Shown here: one piece after another, positions 1 to 7,591 of the stretch | Position numbering within the stretch: the first letter of the stretch is position 1 | Layout: the number at the start of each line of letters is the position of its first letter | Assembly: GCA_017936245.1 (NCBI GenBank) | Contig: JAGBFY010000153.1 | Coordinates: forward strand, 1-20,211 | Reading direction: 5' to 3' | DNA length: 20,211 bases | From: Kiritimatiellia bacterium | Lineage (GTDB): Bacteria; Verrucomicrobiota; Kiritimatiellia; RFP12; UBA1067 | Notes under the pieces: model-generated | The model's input: the letters and a program-made list of their open reading frames with translations, nothing else | Databases searched by the model: none | Told to the model about the DNA's origin: nothing | Translations under genes and position numbers: made by a program

Positions 1-55
1 CAAATGACGGCAATTTATTCCAATATGCAATAACTGCAAATAGGAAAGCGTTAAA

Positions 56-1933
56 ATGAAGACAAAGATAATGGTTGTTTTGGCACTGATGGGCTGTTCG
101 GTGTATGCGGTGGATGCGTTGCCGGAAAAGATAATTTCAGGCTATTATGGCTGGAATGTCCTTCGTAAAGGTGAATTCGAACGTAATACGCATATGATAG
201 ACGTGCTGGCGAAGAACGGATTCAACTCCTACGAGGTGAAGATACAGGGTGGAGCACGACATTTCGATGTGGCGACATATGTCCCGAAGATAAAGGCGCT
301 TGCAGATCATGCACGTTCAAAGGGTATGATCTTCCAAATATATCTCTATACGGTGCCGTATCGTGCTGACCGCCATGTGGATTGGCCGGAGCACGCTTGT
401 CTTCCGTGTCCTGTCGCGGAGAATGGCGAGAAAATAGAGACGGAGTTCCTGCTTACAGATCCTGCCGTGTGGAGACAGCTCTTCATTCATGCATTCGAGT
501 TTGCGAAATATCAGGATGAGATCGGCTTTGCATCACTTAAATTTGACGTTGAGAGGATTGACCAGTACTTGAGTTATGATGATGTCACATGGACGGCGTT
601 TTGCGCAAAAAATGGAACCTTTACGTCTACCACGCCTGTAAGCAAAAGAGGAGCGGCTCTTCGCGGAAAGAAAGGAGGAACAAAAGCGTACAGAGAGTTC
701 ATGCTTGATGGAATTGAGGCGGCGATTGTGAAGTTCGTAAAGGAACTTCGTGCAATCCGTCCTGAAATCGTTCTCGGCTATATGCCTGCACGTTCAAGCG
801 GAAGATATTCGGAGATATTGAATAGTGCGCTTTCCGCGCCTGGCATTCCTGCCATTGTCGATGGGTGGGACATGTATAATGGTTCTGGATATGTGGACGC
901 GGTGACGCAGGCGAATGTCAAGCGAGCACTGAAAGGGAACCCCAAAAACATTTATGTGACATGGTTTCGGCCGGACAACTATCTGCCTGAAGATGTGACG
1001 GTATGCGCATATCATGCAGGCGTCAGATCGGGCGGCTACTCCATGTGGACGCTTGCGATGCTTGACGATACGATCCCGCCGAAGAAAAGACGTTATCCGC
1101 TGCAGGAAGGCTACGAAATACCTGATTACATGGCAGCGCTGTCCAAGGCAAATGCCGCAATCAGAGAAGACATTGCCGCAGGTACGCTTTCCGAGGCTAA
1201 GCGTATTGCATTTAGGCATCCGACTGCGCGCGTGGCGCCGCTTGACCTTTCCAAAATACGAATTCCGCGTCTTAGGGCGGCATGCGCCGCGAGCGGGAGC
1301 GAGAAAGCCATAAAACAAAGTTCGTTTGTCCTTCGCGAGCAACAGACAATGCTCATGCCACGTAAAGCGGGTGAACCGATATCCGTTGTGCTGACACATC
1401 AGTCCCGGCGGCACCATGCCGCTCTCCAGTATGCAGTGCTAGGACCGAACGGCGAAGTGCTGCAAAACGAGTCCGTTCCACGTTTGCAGAAAGTTTCATT
1501 CTCCCTCACCGCCCCCGAAGCGGGAACATATGCCCTTGTCGTATCCGGTGGACGTGGCGGACAGGCATGGTACAGGGTTTCAATCAATGGGGCCTGGGCT
1601 GTCGATGCAGGAAAGGGGACATATCTTTTCGGTCCGCAGACAATCTATGTTGCAGGAGCGAATAAAGGCAATCGTGCAGTTCAGGTTGAACTTGGCACCC
1701 CGCAACAGGAGTATGCATGTCAGGTAGCGGCGGCCGATCCTGTGACAGTCCGTTTCACCAGAGAGCGTAAGTCATATCAGCTTCCGGCGGAACCGTGCGT
1801 CAAGATAGCATTTTCCAGGCCAGTGCCTGTTAATTCATACTCACAGGATTTCAGGATATTCTTCCCAAAAGACTCAAAGGCGCCTTTTGTTTTTGCCTCG
1901 CCGGAATCAGCGGTCGAGTCTTGCAACAAATAA
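56..1933 (+). CDS. Exported TIM-barrel, glycoside-hydrolase-like protein
   Basis: A 625-residue exported protein, probably acting on carbohydrate outside the cytoplasm. The N-terminus is a signal peptide: MKTK, then a hydrophobic run ending near SVYA (about residue 19). An LMGC at 12-15 could be a poor lipobox, but M at -2 is atypical. Residues ~24-350 read like a (beta/alpha)8 barrel: a GYYGW opening, strand-end acidic residues in LKFDVE (D164, E166), GYMPAR, DGWDMYNG (D269, D272), YVTWFRPDNY and GGYSMWTL. Residues ~420-530 look like a beta-sandwich, possibly carbohydrate-binding. AGGAAAG lies 10-15 bases before the ATG. The next gene starts 38 bases after the stop, so the two are probably co-transcribed. 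I cannot name a glycoside hydrolase family or prove a catalytic pair. The barrel is seen as a pattern only; substrate and activity are inference. Confidence 0.6.
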   Translation: MKTKIMVVLALMGCSVYAVDALPEKIISGYYGWNVLRKGEFERNTHMIDVLAKNGFNSYEVKIQGGARHFDVATYVPKIKALADHARSKGMIFQIYLYTVPYRADRHVDWPEHACLPCPVAENGEKIETEFLLTDPAVWRQLFIHAFEFAKYQDEIGFASLKFDVERIDQYLSYDDVTWTAFCAKNGTFTSTTPVSKRGAALRGKKGGTKAYREFMLDGIEAAIVKFVKELRAIRPEIVLGYMPARSSGRYSEILNSALSAPGIPAIVDGWDMYNGSGYVDAVTQANVKRALKGNPKNIYVTWFRPDNYLPEDVTVCAYHAGVRSGGYSMWTLAMLDDTIPPKKRRYPLQEGYEIPDYMAALSKANAAIREDIAAGTLSEAKRIAFRHPTARVAPLDLSKIRIPRLRAACAASGSEKAIKQSSFVLREQQTMLMPRKAGEPISVVLTHQSRRHHAALQYAVLGPNGEVLQNESVPRLQKVSFSLTAPEAGTYALVVSGGRGGQAWYRVSINGAWAVDAGKGTYLFGPQTIYVAGANKGNRAVQVELGTPQQEYACQVAAADPVTVRFTRERKSYQLPAEPCVKIAFSRPVPVNSYSQDFRIFFPKDSKAPFVFASPESAVESCNK

Positions 1934-1971
1934 ACAGGAATTTAAAATTACAGACATAAGGGAGGTTGTAC

Positions 1972-4305
1972 ATGCAAACAGCAAAGTTCAGTAGGATTAC
2001 CTTTTCGGTTTGTGCAATGTGTTCGGTCCTGAATGCATCTGCGGCTGACAATTTGACATATTTTCCCAATGGTGAAACAGCAATGCCGCCGTTTCTGTGG
2101 GGTACGAAAGCGAACTGGTATGAGTTGGAAGATGGTGCTTCCTCAAAGACCGAACCCGTCAATAAGACGGGAGCGCTGCCATCTGAGACGCAAAACGTGT
2201 ATATATCTGCAAAAGGCGGTGTATCCATTGAAAACCCTGTCATGATCCCTAAAGGGGAAACGGTGTCCGTCAAGAATCTGTATCTGGCTACAATTGGCGG
2301 CATATATGGTTCGTCATTAACGCTCGATGGAGGAATACTGAATCTTTCCGGAAGTCTTGTTTTCGCAAGTGTCAATTACACGTCGGGAACATTGACGCTA
2401 AAGAATGGTGCCGCAATGAACGTGGCCGGGGAAGCACAACTCGGTCAAAACAACTATACAGTCGGTCACCATTGCAGACTGGAAATAGATGAAAGTTCAA
2501 AGATGGATGTGACAGGCTTGATGACTGTGGGGCGTCGTGCGCGGTGCGCTGCATGCGTAGTTACAAACAGGGGTGAGCTTACTGTAGGTTCCATTGTCGT
2601 AGGACCAAGCGGTGACGCATATACAGGCACTGGAATTGTGCATAACGTAGGACATCTGACGGTTAATGCAAATTTAAGTGTGGGAGGGCATGGCAAAGGT
2701 GGAAGCGGCGGCGCATCAGCCGATTATTCTCTGTCAAGGGGCGAACTTGTTCTTGATGAGAACAGTTCATTGCAATTGGGTGGCAACTCCATTATTTACG
2801 TCGGTAAGGACTGGTCTCCAAATTCCTGGAAAACTTCCTATGGGGACGGCGTCTTGGATTCGTCGATTCCAATTGTCCTGAAAGAAGGGCAGCAGATATT
2901 AATCGGAAACTCGTATTCCAATGCATTGCATGGAGGCGTTCTTATACTACGGAAGAATGCGCGTTTGGACAATTCCTCGCCGGATCTGGAAGTAGGCCGG
3001 CAGCAGTATGGGCGTGCGAAGATTGTAATGTACGATAATGCTTCCATCACCAATGTAAGGAGAATGATTTTGTCGAATCCTTCCTTGGTGCATTCCCATA
3101 TAGAAATGCATGATCATTCAATTATTACGAACATAAATACCATCAGATTGGGGAAGACTACAGGAAGTCGCAATGGCAGCCGGGGATACATACACTTGGA
3201 TGGCAACAGCGCAATCTACTTCACCCCAACAAATACGGCCGGCGAAGGAAGCGGTTTCTTACTAGGCACCACAGTCAACAACTATGCGGATGTCATTCTG
3301 AAGGATAATGCATTGCTGCACGGCTTGTATTCGTTTGCCCTGTCTTCGGGTGACGGTTCCTATGAAGGGCATCTGCGCATGGAAGGTGGGCGGATCGAAT
3401 TCAAGCCGCATACATCAAGCAGTCGTATCTGCCTGACGCTTGGTTCAAGCGATAACAAGGAAGATGGTGTCGGCAGCATAAGCGGATACGGTGTCATTAC
3501 CCGAACAGACCATGATACGCTGGACACTGATGATCATGCCTTGACAATGAATATGCAGATGCATGACTATTCGATCACCGCAGATGGCGATGGGCAGAAC
3601 CGCGATCTCGATTTCCGTGCAATTGATGTAGTCAATTATATCTATAGGGCTGCTGCAAATGATGATAGCGGTGATAACTTGCTTGCGAACTTGGGAAATC
3701 TGTCTGGTACAAATGGATGGTATGCCGTTGACAAGGGGAGGCTTATATTCCCACGTGCCGACAAGTGCGTGGGCAGATCCGATGCAAATCCCGCCCGGCA
3801 TTTCGGGGATTGGCGCTTTCAAAGCACCAATGAATTTGGAGAGGCTGTGTTGCCGACTCTTGTCAACGCCTTTTCATTGGAGCCGGAGACAACCAAGAAG
3901 GGCGGTAAGGCGTACTGTCACTCTGCGCTCTACTCTCCTGATCGCACCGATTATCCTGCCAATGTCTTGCGTGGACGAAAAGGTAAAGTCGTGAGCGTTT
4001 GGCGCATTGGTACATGCACTACAGGTTGGATTGCAGATGATCCCATCACTCCGTGGAAAGACTACACAGCCATGAAAGTGACATTTCGTTACGATTTGAC
4101 GGCTTTTGACGGTTCACATCCGGTTAAGCTCTACAGACATGATGGAACTGACGGCGGCTCGTGGAGATGTGTTGCCTCACAATCTCTGCCAGACAGAGCG
4201 GCAGTCATTTCTGCAATAGTGAAACCTGGCACAGGGACATATGATCTTGGTTGGTTTGCGCTTGTGGAACAACCCTCGATTGGTTCTGTGATCTCAATCC
4301 GTTAA
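1972..4305 (+). CDS. Secreted beta-helix / autotransporter-repeat-like surface protein
   Basis: A 777-residue exported protein. I chose ATG at 1972 because AGGGAGG lies six bases upstream; the in-frame TTG at 1966 abuts that site. The signal peptide is MQTAKFSRI, a hydrophobic stretch, then NASA before ADN. Residues ~60-480 contain many short beta-strand turns rich in G, N, S and L (LTLDGG, LTLKNGAAMNVAG, LVLDENSSLQLGG, VILKDNALLHG, LRMEGGRIEF). This is the pattern of right-handed beta-helix and autotransporter-associated repeat proteins. No C-terminal outer-membrane barrel and no PEP-CTERM-like tail are visible; the end is a globular beta-rich part with WR and WKDY motifs. Such proteins are numerous in Kiritimatiellota/Verrucomicrobia, where their role is mostly unknown. 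A surface or adhesin-like function, or partnership with the upstream barrel protein, is inference. Confidence 0.6.
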   Translation: MQTAKFSRITFSVCAMCSVLNASAADNLTYFPNGETAMPPFLWGTKANWYELEDGASSKTEPVNKTGALPSETQNVYISAKGGVSIENPVMIPKGETVSVKNLYLATIGGIYGSSLTLDGGILNLSGSLVFASVNYTSGTLTLKNGAAMNVAGEAQLGQNNYTVGHHCRLEIDESSKMDVTGLMTVGRRARCAACVVTNRGELTVGSIVVGPSGDAYTGTGIVHNVGHLTVNANLSVGGHGKGGSGGASADYSLSRGELVLDENSSLQLGGNSIIYVGKDWSPNSWKTSYGDGVLDSSIPIVLKEGQQILIGNSYSNALHGGVLILRKNARLDNSSPDLEVGRQQYGRAKIVMYDNASITNVRRMILSNPSLVHSHIEMHDHSIITNINTIRLGKTTGSRNGSRGYIHLDGNSAIYFTPTNTAGEGSGFLLGTTVNNYADVILKDNALLHGLYSFALSSGDGSYEGHLRMEGGRIEFKPHTSSSRICLTLGSSDNKEDGVGSISGYGVITRTDHDTLDTDDHALTMNMQMHDYSITADGDGQNRDLDFRAIDVVNYIYRAAANDDSGDNLLANLGNLSGTNGWYAVDKGRLIFPRADKCVGRSDANPARHFGDWRFQSTNEFGEAVLPTLVNAFSLEPETTKKGGKAYCHSALYSPDRTDYPANVLRGRKGKVVSVWRIGTCTTGWIADDPITPWKDYTAMKVTFRYDLTAFDGSHPVKLYRHDGTDGGSWRCVASQSLPDRAAVISAIVKPGTGTYDLGWFALVEQPSIGSVISIR

Positions 4306-4336
4306 TACTGCCTGGTGCGCAGTGATTGTTTTCTTT
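4304..4336 (+). terminator. Likely Rho-independent terminator of the host operon
   Basis: ACTGC (4307-4311) pairs with GCAGT (4319-4323) around a seven-base loop. The stem extends by AAT/ATT across one bulged G, then GTTTTCTTT follows. It starts at the stop codon of the beta-helix gene and marks the end of the host transcription unit. Confidence 0.5.
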
Positions 4337-4352
4337 CGTGGCGACAGGAGCG

Positions 4353-4386
4353 CTCCATTGTCATGAGTACTCCATTGTCATGAGTA
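4353..4386. repeat. Perfect 17-bp tandem duplication
   Basis: CTCCATTGTCATGAGTA occurs twice head to tail (4353-4369 and 4370-4386). It lies just beyond the host terminator and before the AT-rich stretch, in the zone where the chromosome-prophage junction should be. No role can be assigned; a junction scar or replication slippage would both explain it. Confidence 0.85.
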
Positions 4387-4516
4387 ATAGTCATACGGCA
4401 TATTTATGTTCAACGTCATTACAATCCCATAGCTTGTGTAATATTTGCTAAAAACGGAGAGGGGTGGTATGATTTTTATGCAAATAACGTCGGGATTCTC
4501 ATTGACGGCGATGCAG

Positions 4517-4531
4517 TTGGTATGATACCAA
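4517..4531. repeat. 15-bp palindrome TTGGTAT-G-ATACCAA
   Basis: Perfect seven-base arms around one central G. Related GTATGAT/ATCATAC words occur nearby (4467-4473, 4599-4605, 4611-4617) and again at 18735-18743. It could be a regulator site, but no promoter is evident beside it. Confidence 0.45.
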
Positions 4532-4595
4532 GAATATGGGAGAAATTAGGTGAAAATGGGGTTAAAATCGCTTATTTCGCTTATTATCTTCTTTG

Positions 4596-4619
4596 TTTGT
4601 ATCATAATTTGTATCATAA
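4596..4619. repeat. Perfect 12-bp tandem repeat TTTGTATCATAA
   Basis: Two exact head-to-tail copies (4596-4607, 4608-4619). The second copy forms the outer edge of the ~80-bp element repeated again at 6344-6424, where only one copy of the 12-mer is present. Confidence 0.85.
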
Positions 4620-4694
4620 AATACTAACGATTTTCGGGCGTTAGGGGCGGGTTGATTTTTCCATACGGCGGAGGAGGCGGCGAAGGGCGCGGAT
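4606..4694 (-). repeat. Copy A of an ~80-bp element behind a leftward gene
   Basis: On the minus strand this begins just after the helicase stop codon. It matches copy B (6344-6424) over almost its whole length, with a 22-base identical block (4636-4657 against 6376-6397), interrupted mainly by a few extra bases in the C/G-rich part. Read leftward it contains a hairpin, CTAACG (4638-4643 complement) with CGTTAG (4623-4628 complement), then a T/A-rich tail, so it may terminate the leftward transcript. Confidence 0.8.
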
Positions 4695-4698
4695 TGGT

Positions 4699-6318
4699 TC
4701 ATAGCCAGTCGGTAATGTCTGGATCAGTAAGGATTTGTCCGACATCGAATTTGTTGATAAGATGTAATCCGGAGAGTGTTTTAACACGACTAAGTGCGGT
4801 ATAAGTTTGACCTGCTGCAAAGTTGCGCGACAAGTCAACATAGACTTCTTCAAGGGTTTGACCTTGCCCTTTATGTATCGTAAGTCCCCAGGCTAACTTC
4901 AATGGAAATTGACTTATTGTACCCGTAGTTTTTTGCTCTACAAGACCGTTTGAATTAAGTTCGTTTTGTTTGAACTCAAAGATATAACGCTTCAATGAAA
5001 CGGTCTGTCCTGATCCAAGGCGGATGTTTATGACATCAGTATCCAAGGCTGTAACGACACCTATTGTACCGTTACAATAAATTGGGGGATTATTGATCAG
5101 AAAAATTACTCTGGCCCCCACTTTTAGTTGTAGGTCAATCATAAACTTGGAATCTTCCTTTTGTTTATCAGAGACTTTCCCCGATGTTTTCATTGTATAA
5201 TGCGTTACACATCCAGAAAGTGCGTCAAGTCCAGCTTGATTGAGCTCGTCGGCTTGATTGTTTGTTGCGCATAGCGTTGTTCTTTCATGTGGCGAAGGCG
5301 GATTTGATATGAACCTGCGAGTAATGAGCATAGTATTTTCGGCGGATACATACTGGGCTCCTTTTCGTATCTGTAAAAGCGCTTCAATGAATTGTTGCTC
5401 GCTCTGGCGAAAGATAGTCGTAAGTCGATATGTGTGCTCCATCAAAGAAACTTTATCAAGTGACAGAGCATCAAAGAAATATGGTTTCGGTGTTCCATAT
5501 CTTTCTTGGTTCAGCATTGCCCTTGTGTCGTCATATACTGGCGGCAATTGCCCCATGTCACCTACAAAAACCATTTTTGTGCCACCGAACGGCAAGTCTG
5601 GTTTGTCGTTCAAAATCCTTAATGCTTGATCCATTGCATCAACTAGATCGGGGGATACCATTGAGGCTTCGTCGACCACAAGGATATCCGTTCTTCGTAT
5701 CAACTCAATATCAATCCTATGAGCATCGTCATCTGCCGTATATCCGGTTCTCGGATTGTATACTGGTGCGAATCTGAAGAATGAATGAATTGTACGGCCC
5801 TGAATATTTTCAGCCGCAATGCCGGTAGGCGCCACGACTTGAAATGCTCTGGACGGATGCGAAGTCATAAAAATATACTTGGCTGTACGAATCAGAGTAC
5901 TTTTTCCTGTCCCTGCGGGACCGCTAATGAATATAGGAGATTTGTCATCGGCGAAAATAGCAGAAAGACATTTAAGATATTCGTTCGTGATATAAGAGCG
6001 TGTGCGCAATGATGCAGCTTCTTCTTTGGCGGCATTCAATCTATCAGAAAGCTCTTGACGTTTCAGTGAGGATAATTCAAGATCCTTTTTAAGGCCTGTT
6101 ATTGATGTTTCTTTCAATGCAATAACACGGTAACATTCATTTAGGGATGCCTTGTGCTTTTCCAATTCTTGTATACGTAAACTAATTTCTTTATCTTTTG
6201 CGGCAATGAAATCATCTTTCGCAGAAATAAGTTGGTTGAGGGTATGTTTTGACTGCTCTTCAAGAACTAATCTCTCTTGAAGAGTATGCACCGTTGAGGT
6301 GAGGGAAAGGCCAAACAT
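4699..6318 (-). CDS. PIF1/RecD-like SF1 DNA helicase with N-terminal coiled coil
   Basis: A 539-residue ATP-driven DNA helicase. Residues ~12-105 are a charged heptad-like helix (coiled coil), unusual for the family. The core has all SF1B motifs: Walker A GPAGTGKST (133-141), APTGIAA (motif Ia), DEAS (216-219), GDMGQLPPV (253-261), a UvrD_C_2-type segment with IHKGQGQTL (motif V), and YTALSR (506-511, motif VI). The ATG at 6318 has GAAGGAG about 11 bases upstream. It lies downstream of, and probably in an operon with, the membrane protein gene (116-base gap). Both are visibly AT-richer than the rightward phage genes. The gene sits between two ~80-bp direct repeats. PIF1/RecD-type enzymes unwind 5' to 3' and resolve replication blocks. 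A role in prophage defence or replication is inference; the helicase assignment itself is firm. Confidence 0.9.
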   Translation of the reverse strand: MFGLSLTSTVHTLQERLVLEEQSKHTLNQLISAKDDFIAAKDKEISLRIQELEKHKASLNECYRVIALKETSITGLKKDLELSSLKRQELSDRLNAAKEEAASLRTRSYITNEYLKCLSAIFADDKSPIFISGPAGTGKSTLIRTAKYIFMTSHPSRAFQVVAPTGIAAENIQGRTIHSFFRFAPVYNPRTGYTADDDAHRIDIELIRRTDILVVDEASMVSPDLVDAMDQALRILNDKPDLPFGGTKMVFVGDMGQLPPVYDDTRAMLNQERYGTPKPYFFDALSLDKVSLMEHTYRLTTIFRQSEQQFIEALLQIRKGAQYVSAENTMLITRRFISNPPSPHERTTLCATNNQADELNQAGLDALSGCVTHYTMKTSGKVSDKQKEDSKFMIDLQLKVGARVIFLINNPPIYCNGTIGVVTALDTDVINIRLGSGQTVSLKRYIFEFKQNELNSNGLVEQKTTGTISQFPLKLAWGLTIHKGQGQTLEEVYVDLSRNFAAGQTYTALSRVKTLSGLHLINKFDVGQILTDPDITDWL

Positions 6319-6343
6319 GAGAAATATTACTCCTTCATATTAA

Positions 6344-6424
6344 AATTTGTATCATAAAAAACTAATGGTTTTTTAGGGCGTTAGGGGCGGGTTGATTCTT
6401 CCAGGCGGCGGAGGGCGCGACGGA
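6344..6424 (-). repeat. Copy B of the ~80-bp element behind a leftward gene
   Basis: Lies between the membrane-protein gene and the helicase gene, starting ten bases after the former's stop in the leftward direction. It shares the 22-base block and flanks with copy A. Read leftward it carries CTAA-7 nt-TTAG directly followed by TTTTTT, terminator-like. It also lies ~25 bases before the helicase ATG, so the helicase probably has its own promoter or relies on read-through. Confidence 0.8.
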
Positions 6425-6434
6425 TGGGATAAAA

Positions 6435-7034
6435 TCAGACATGGCGCCTTCTTTTGCGGTGCCATTCACCTATTACATACATATGCAGTGGAGGATGGAC
6501 ACAAATCTTGCAGAAGTGTTCTGGAATGTCTTGTTCGTTAGGTGATTTTTTGTATCTGCGGATATATTCTTCACGTAAGAGCTGTCGCCGTAGATTACTT
6601 TCCTTCTCAAACTCAGCATTTAATTTTTCCAGTTCGGCATCCGCTGTTTCTTTTTTCCATGCCGCAAAATGAAATGCCCAGCGTGAATCTTCTTTTGCAT
6701 AGATACGACCTTGTACATTTCTGGGGCGTTCAGAGTAACCTCCTCTTGACCATATTGTAAATTCATCAAGCCATTGATTGTAGGTCAGTCCGCGAATACG
6801 ATATGTGGAGTCATTAAACGATGGTGGTGGTGGATACTTGAGTTTTGGAATTATGCTTTCGATGGATTGCCAGCGTTTGCGTTCTCGTTTCCTAATGTAT
6901 GAAGAATAGATTTTAGGAATCCAATCATAGAGGAAACTTCCTAAAATGAGAGACAAAAAGCCTATTGCCATAATCGATTCTACCATATCGACTTTGGAAA
7001 AAAAGGGAAGAGCATAAAACGGATTTATAAACAT
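6435..7034 (-). CDS. Membrane-anchored hypothetical protein
   Basis: A 199-residue protein I do not recognise. One hydrophobic segment near residues 20-38 (ending LILGSFLYDWI) is followed by a strongly basic stretch (RKRERKR), implying an N-terminal anchor with the bulk in the cytoplasm. The middle has YNQWLDEFTIWSRGGYSERP. Residues ~125-165 are a charged helix (DAELEKLNAEFEKE), and the end has a C-x2-C-x-H-P-P stretch and a basic tail. The ATG at 7034 has no clear ribosome-binding site; M17 or M22 are alternatives but equally unsupported. It is transcribed away from the phage early promoter and precedes the helicase gene. Together they form a small leftward unit of the kind that often carries accessory or exclusion functions in prophages; that role is inference. 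Confidence 0.65.
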   Translation of the reverse strand: MFINPFYALPFFSKVDMVESIMAIGFLSLILGSFLYDWIPKIYSSYIRKRERKRWQSIESIIPKLKYPPPPSFNDSTYRIRGLTYNQWLDEFTIWSRGGYSERPRNVQGRIYAKEDSRWAFHFAAWKKETADAELEKLNAEFEKESNLRRQLLREEYIRRYKKSPNEQDIPEHFCKICVHPPLHMYVIGEWHRKRRRHV

Positions 7035-7058
7035 GTTTGTATTCTATCATTTACAAGG

Positions 7059-7092
7059 TGGTAAAAGGTAGAAAAAAAGTTGTAAAAAGTAG
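7059..7092 (+). repeat. Two 13-bp direct repeats spaced exactly 21 bp
   Basis: TGGTAAAAGGTAG (7059-7071) and TTGTAAAAAGTAG (7080-7092) agree at 11 of 13 positions. They are 21 bp apart start to start, two helical turns, so they face the same side of the DNA. They end just before the -35 box of the early promoter. A regulator may bind here; none is identified. Confidence 0.5.
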
Positions 7093-7122
7093 TTGCGGTG
7101 AGTAGTCACCATTTGATATAAT
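7093..7122 (+). promoter_or_regulatory. Sigma-70-type early promoter
   Basis: TTGCGG (7093-7098) and a consensus TATAAT (7117-7122) are separated by 18 bp. The first rightward ATG lies 37 bases beyond the -10 box. The operator at 7097-7110 fills most of the spacer, so a bound repressor would directly exclude RNA polymerase. Confidence 0.75.
7097..7110. promoter_or_regulatory. Operator O1, GGTGA-GTAG-TCACC
   Basis: Five-base inverted arms around GTAG. The identical 14-mer, in inverse orientation (centre CTAC), recurs at 7558-7571 and 7626-7639. It lies inside the promoter spacer, directly upstream of the ribbon-helix-helix gene. Confidence 0.75.
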
Positions 7123-7158
7123 ACACACCGAAAGCCCTTATTAGAGAAAGTCGAGATT

Positions 7159-7443
7159 ATGAAGACAAAAACAAGACACGGTCAACATCACGAAGATCTT
7201 GTAGGATTTTGCGGCTATATTACGCCGGAATTGAAAGCGCTTGCGCAGGTTACTGCGAACGAGCTTGATACGACTATGATGGATCTCGTCAGAAATGGGA
7301 TTCAGGCTGAAGCTATTCGGGCTGGAATTGTAGTGGATGGAAAAATTGCGCAGAAGTACCGTCCGATCATCGCTGCTTATGCTGATGCTTATCGTACAAA
7401 AAAGAAACTTAACAAAACCAGAAAGGAAAAAGGCAATGCCTAA
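7159..7443 (+). CDS. Ribbon-helix-helix DNA-binding protein, probable phage repressor
   Basis: A 94-residue protein. Residues ~14-52 fit a ribbon-helix-helix (Arc/MetJ/CopG) fold: a short strand (LVGFCGYI), helix A (TPELKALAQVTANELD), a turn (TT) and helix B (MMDLVRNGIQAEAIRAG). The C-terminus is basic and helical. Such proteins dimerise and place the N-terminal ribbon in the major groove of short inverted repeats, which matches the three GGTGA-N4-TCACC sites around the gene. It is the first gene of the rightward transcript, and its promoter contains one operator, so negative autoregulation is the likely mode. It overlaps the next gene by eight bases. Fold assignment is from the sequence pattern; the operator match is inference. 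Confidence 0.75.
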   Translation: MKTKTRHGQHHEDLVGFCGYITPELKALAQVTANELDTTMMDLVRNGIQAEAIRAGIVVDGKIAQKYRPIIAAYADAYRTKKKLNKTRKEKGNA

Positions 7444-7591
7444 ACTCAAAGACCTCAAGAAGTCCAGTCAACGCACGATCCGTAAAATCGCGGAAGCGTC
7501 GAAAATTTCTCCGGAAAAAGTTTTGCGCACCATGCTGAAGCCTTTGCGTGCCAACGGGGTGACTACTCACCTGAATTATGGCTTAAAGTGA
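7436..7591 (+). CDS. Small basic protein, possible helix-turn-helix regulator
   Basis: A 51-residue protein starting at ATG 7436, with AAAGGA upstream and an eight-base overlap with the preceding gene, so translation is probably coupled. The sequence is very basic. Residues ~14-40 (TIRKIAEASKIS-PEKVLRTMLK) look like two helices joined by a turn, and could be a short helix-turn-helix. Its last codons (GVTTHL) contain operator O2, so the gene's 3' end doubles as a binding site. I do not recognise a family. A co-regulator or antitoxin-like partner of the ribbon-helix-helix protein is possible, but no toxin is apparent. Confidence 0.6.
   Translation: MPKLKDLKKSSQRTIRKIAEASKISPEKVLRTMLKPLRANGVTTHLNYGLK
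7558..7571. promoter_or_regulatory. Operator O2, GGTGA-CTAC-TCACC
   Basis: Exact reverse complement of O1, placed inside the 3' end of the 51-residue gene. It is 68 bp from O3 (start to start), with two long T runs between them. Confidence 0.7.

Larger units (their letters stand above)
4384..4644 (+). pseudogene. Startless open frame, possible gene remnant with NYN-like segment
   Basis: This frame stays open for 86 codons in AT-rich sequence but has no ATG, GTG or TTG with a ribosome-binding site at its beginning. The middle (4489-4578) reads VGILIDGDAVG-MIPRIW-EKLGENGVKI. It resembles the opening of NYN/LabA-type nuclease domains (hydrophobic strand, I-D-x-D, helix, strand) but lacks the usual Asn after the second Asp. 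The last ~25 codons run into repeats and look non-coding. It may be a decayed fragment of a host or mobile gene, or chance. The rest of 4306-4698 holds only repeats and no convincing gene. Confidence 0.25.

Noticed and set aside
4606..4694. Integron attC site reading of the ~80-bp elements (GCGTTAGGGG and CTAACG words)
   Set aside because: The core does not fit GTTRRRY in the right places, the hairpin is far too short, and there is no integron integrase. Kept only as a modular repeat.
7159..7591. The 94- and 51-residue pair as a toxin-antitoxin system
   Set aside because: Both look DNA-binding and basic; neither resembles a toxin fold. A regulator pair fits the operators better.
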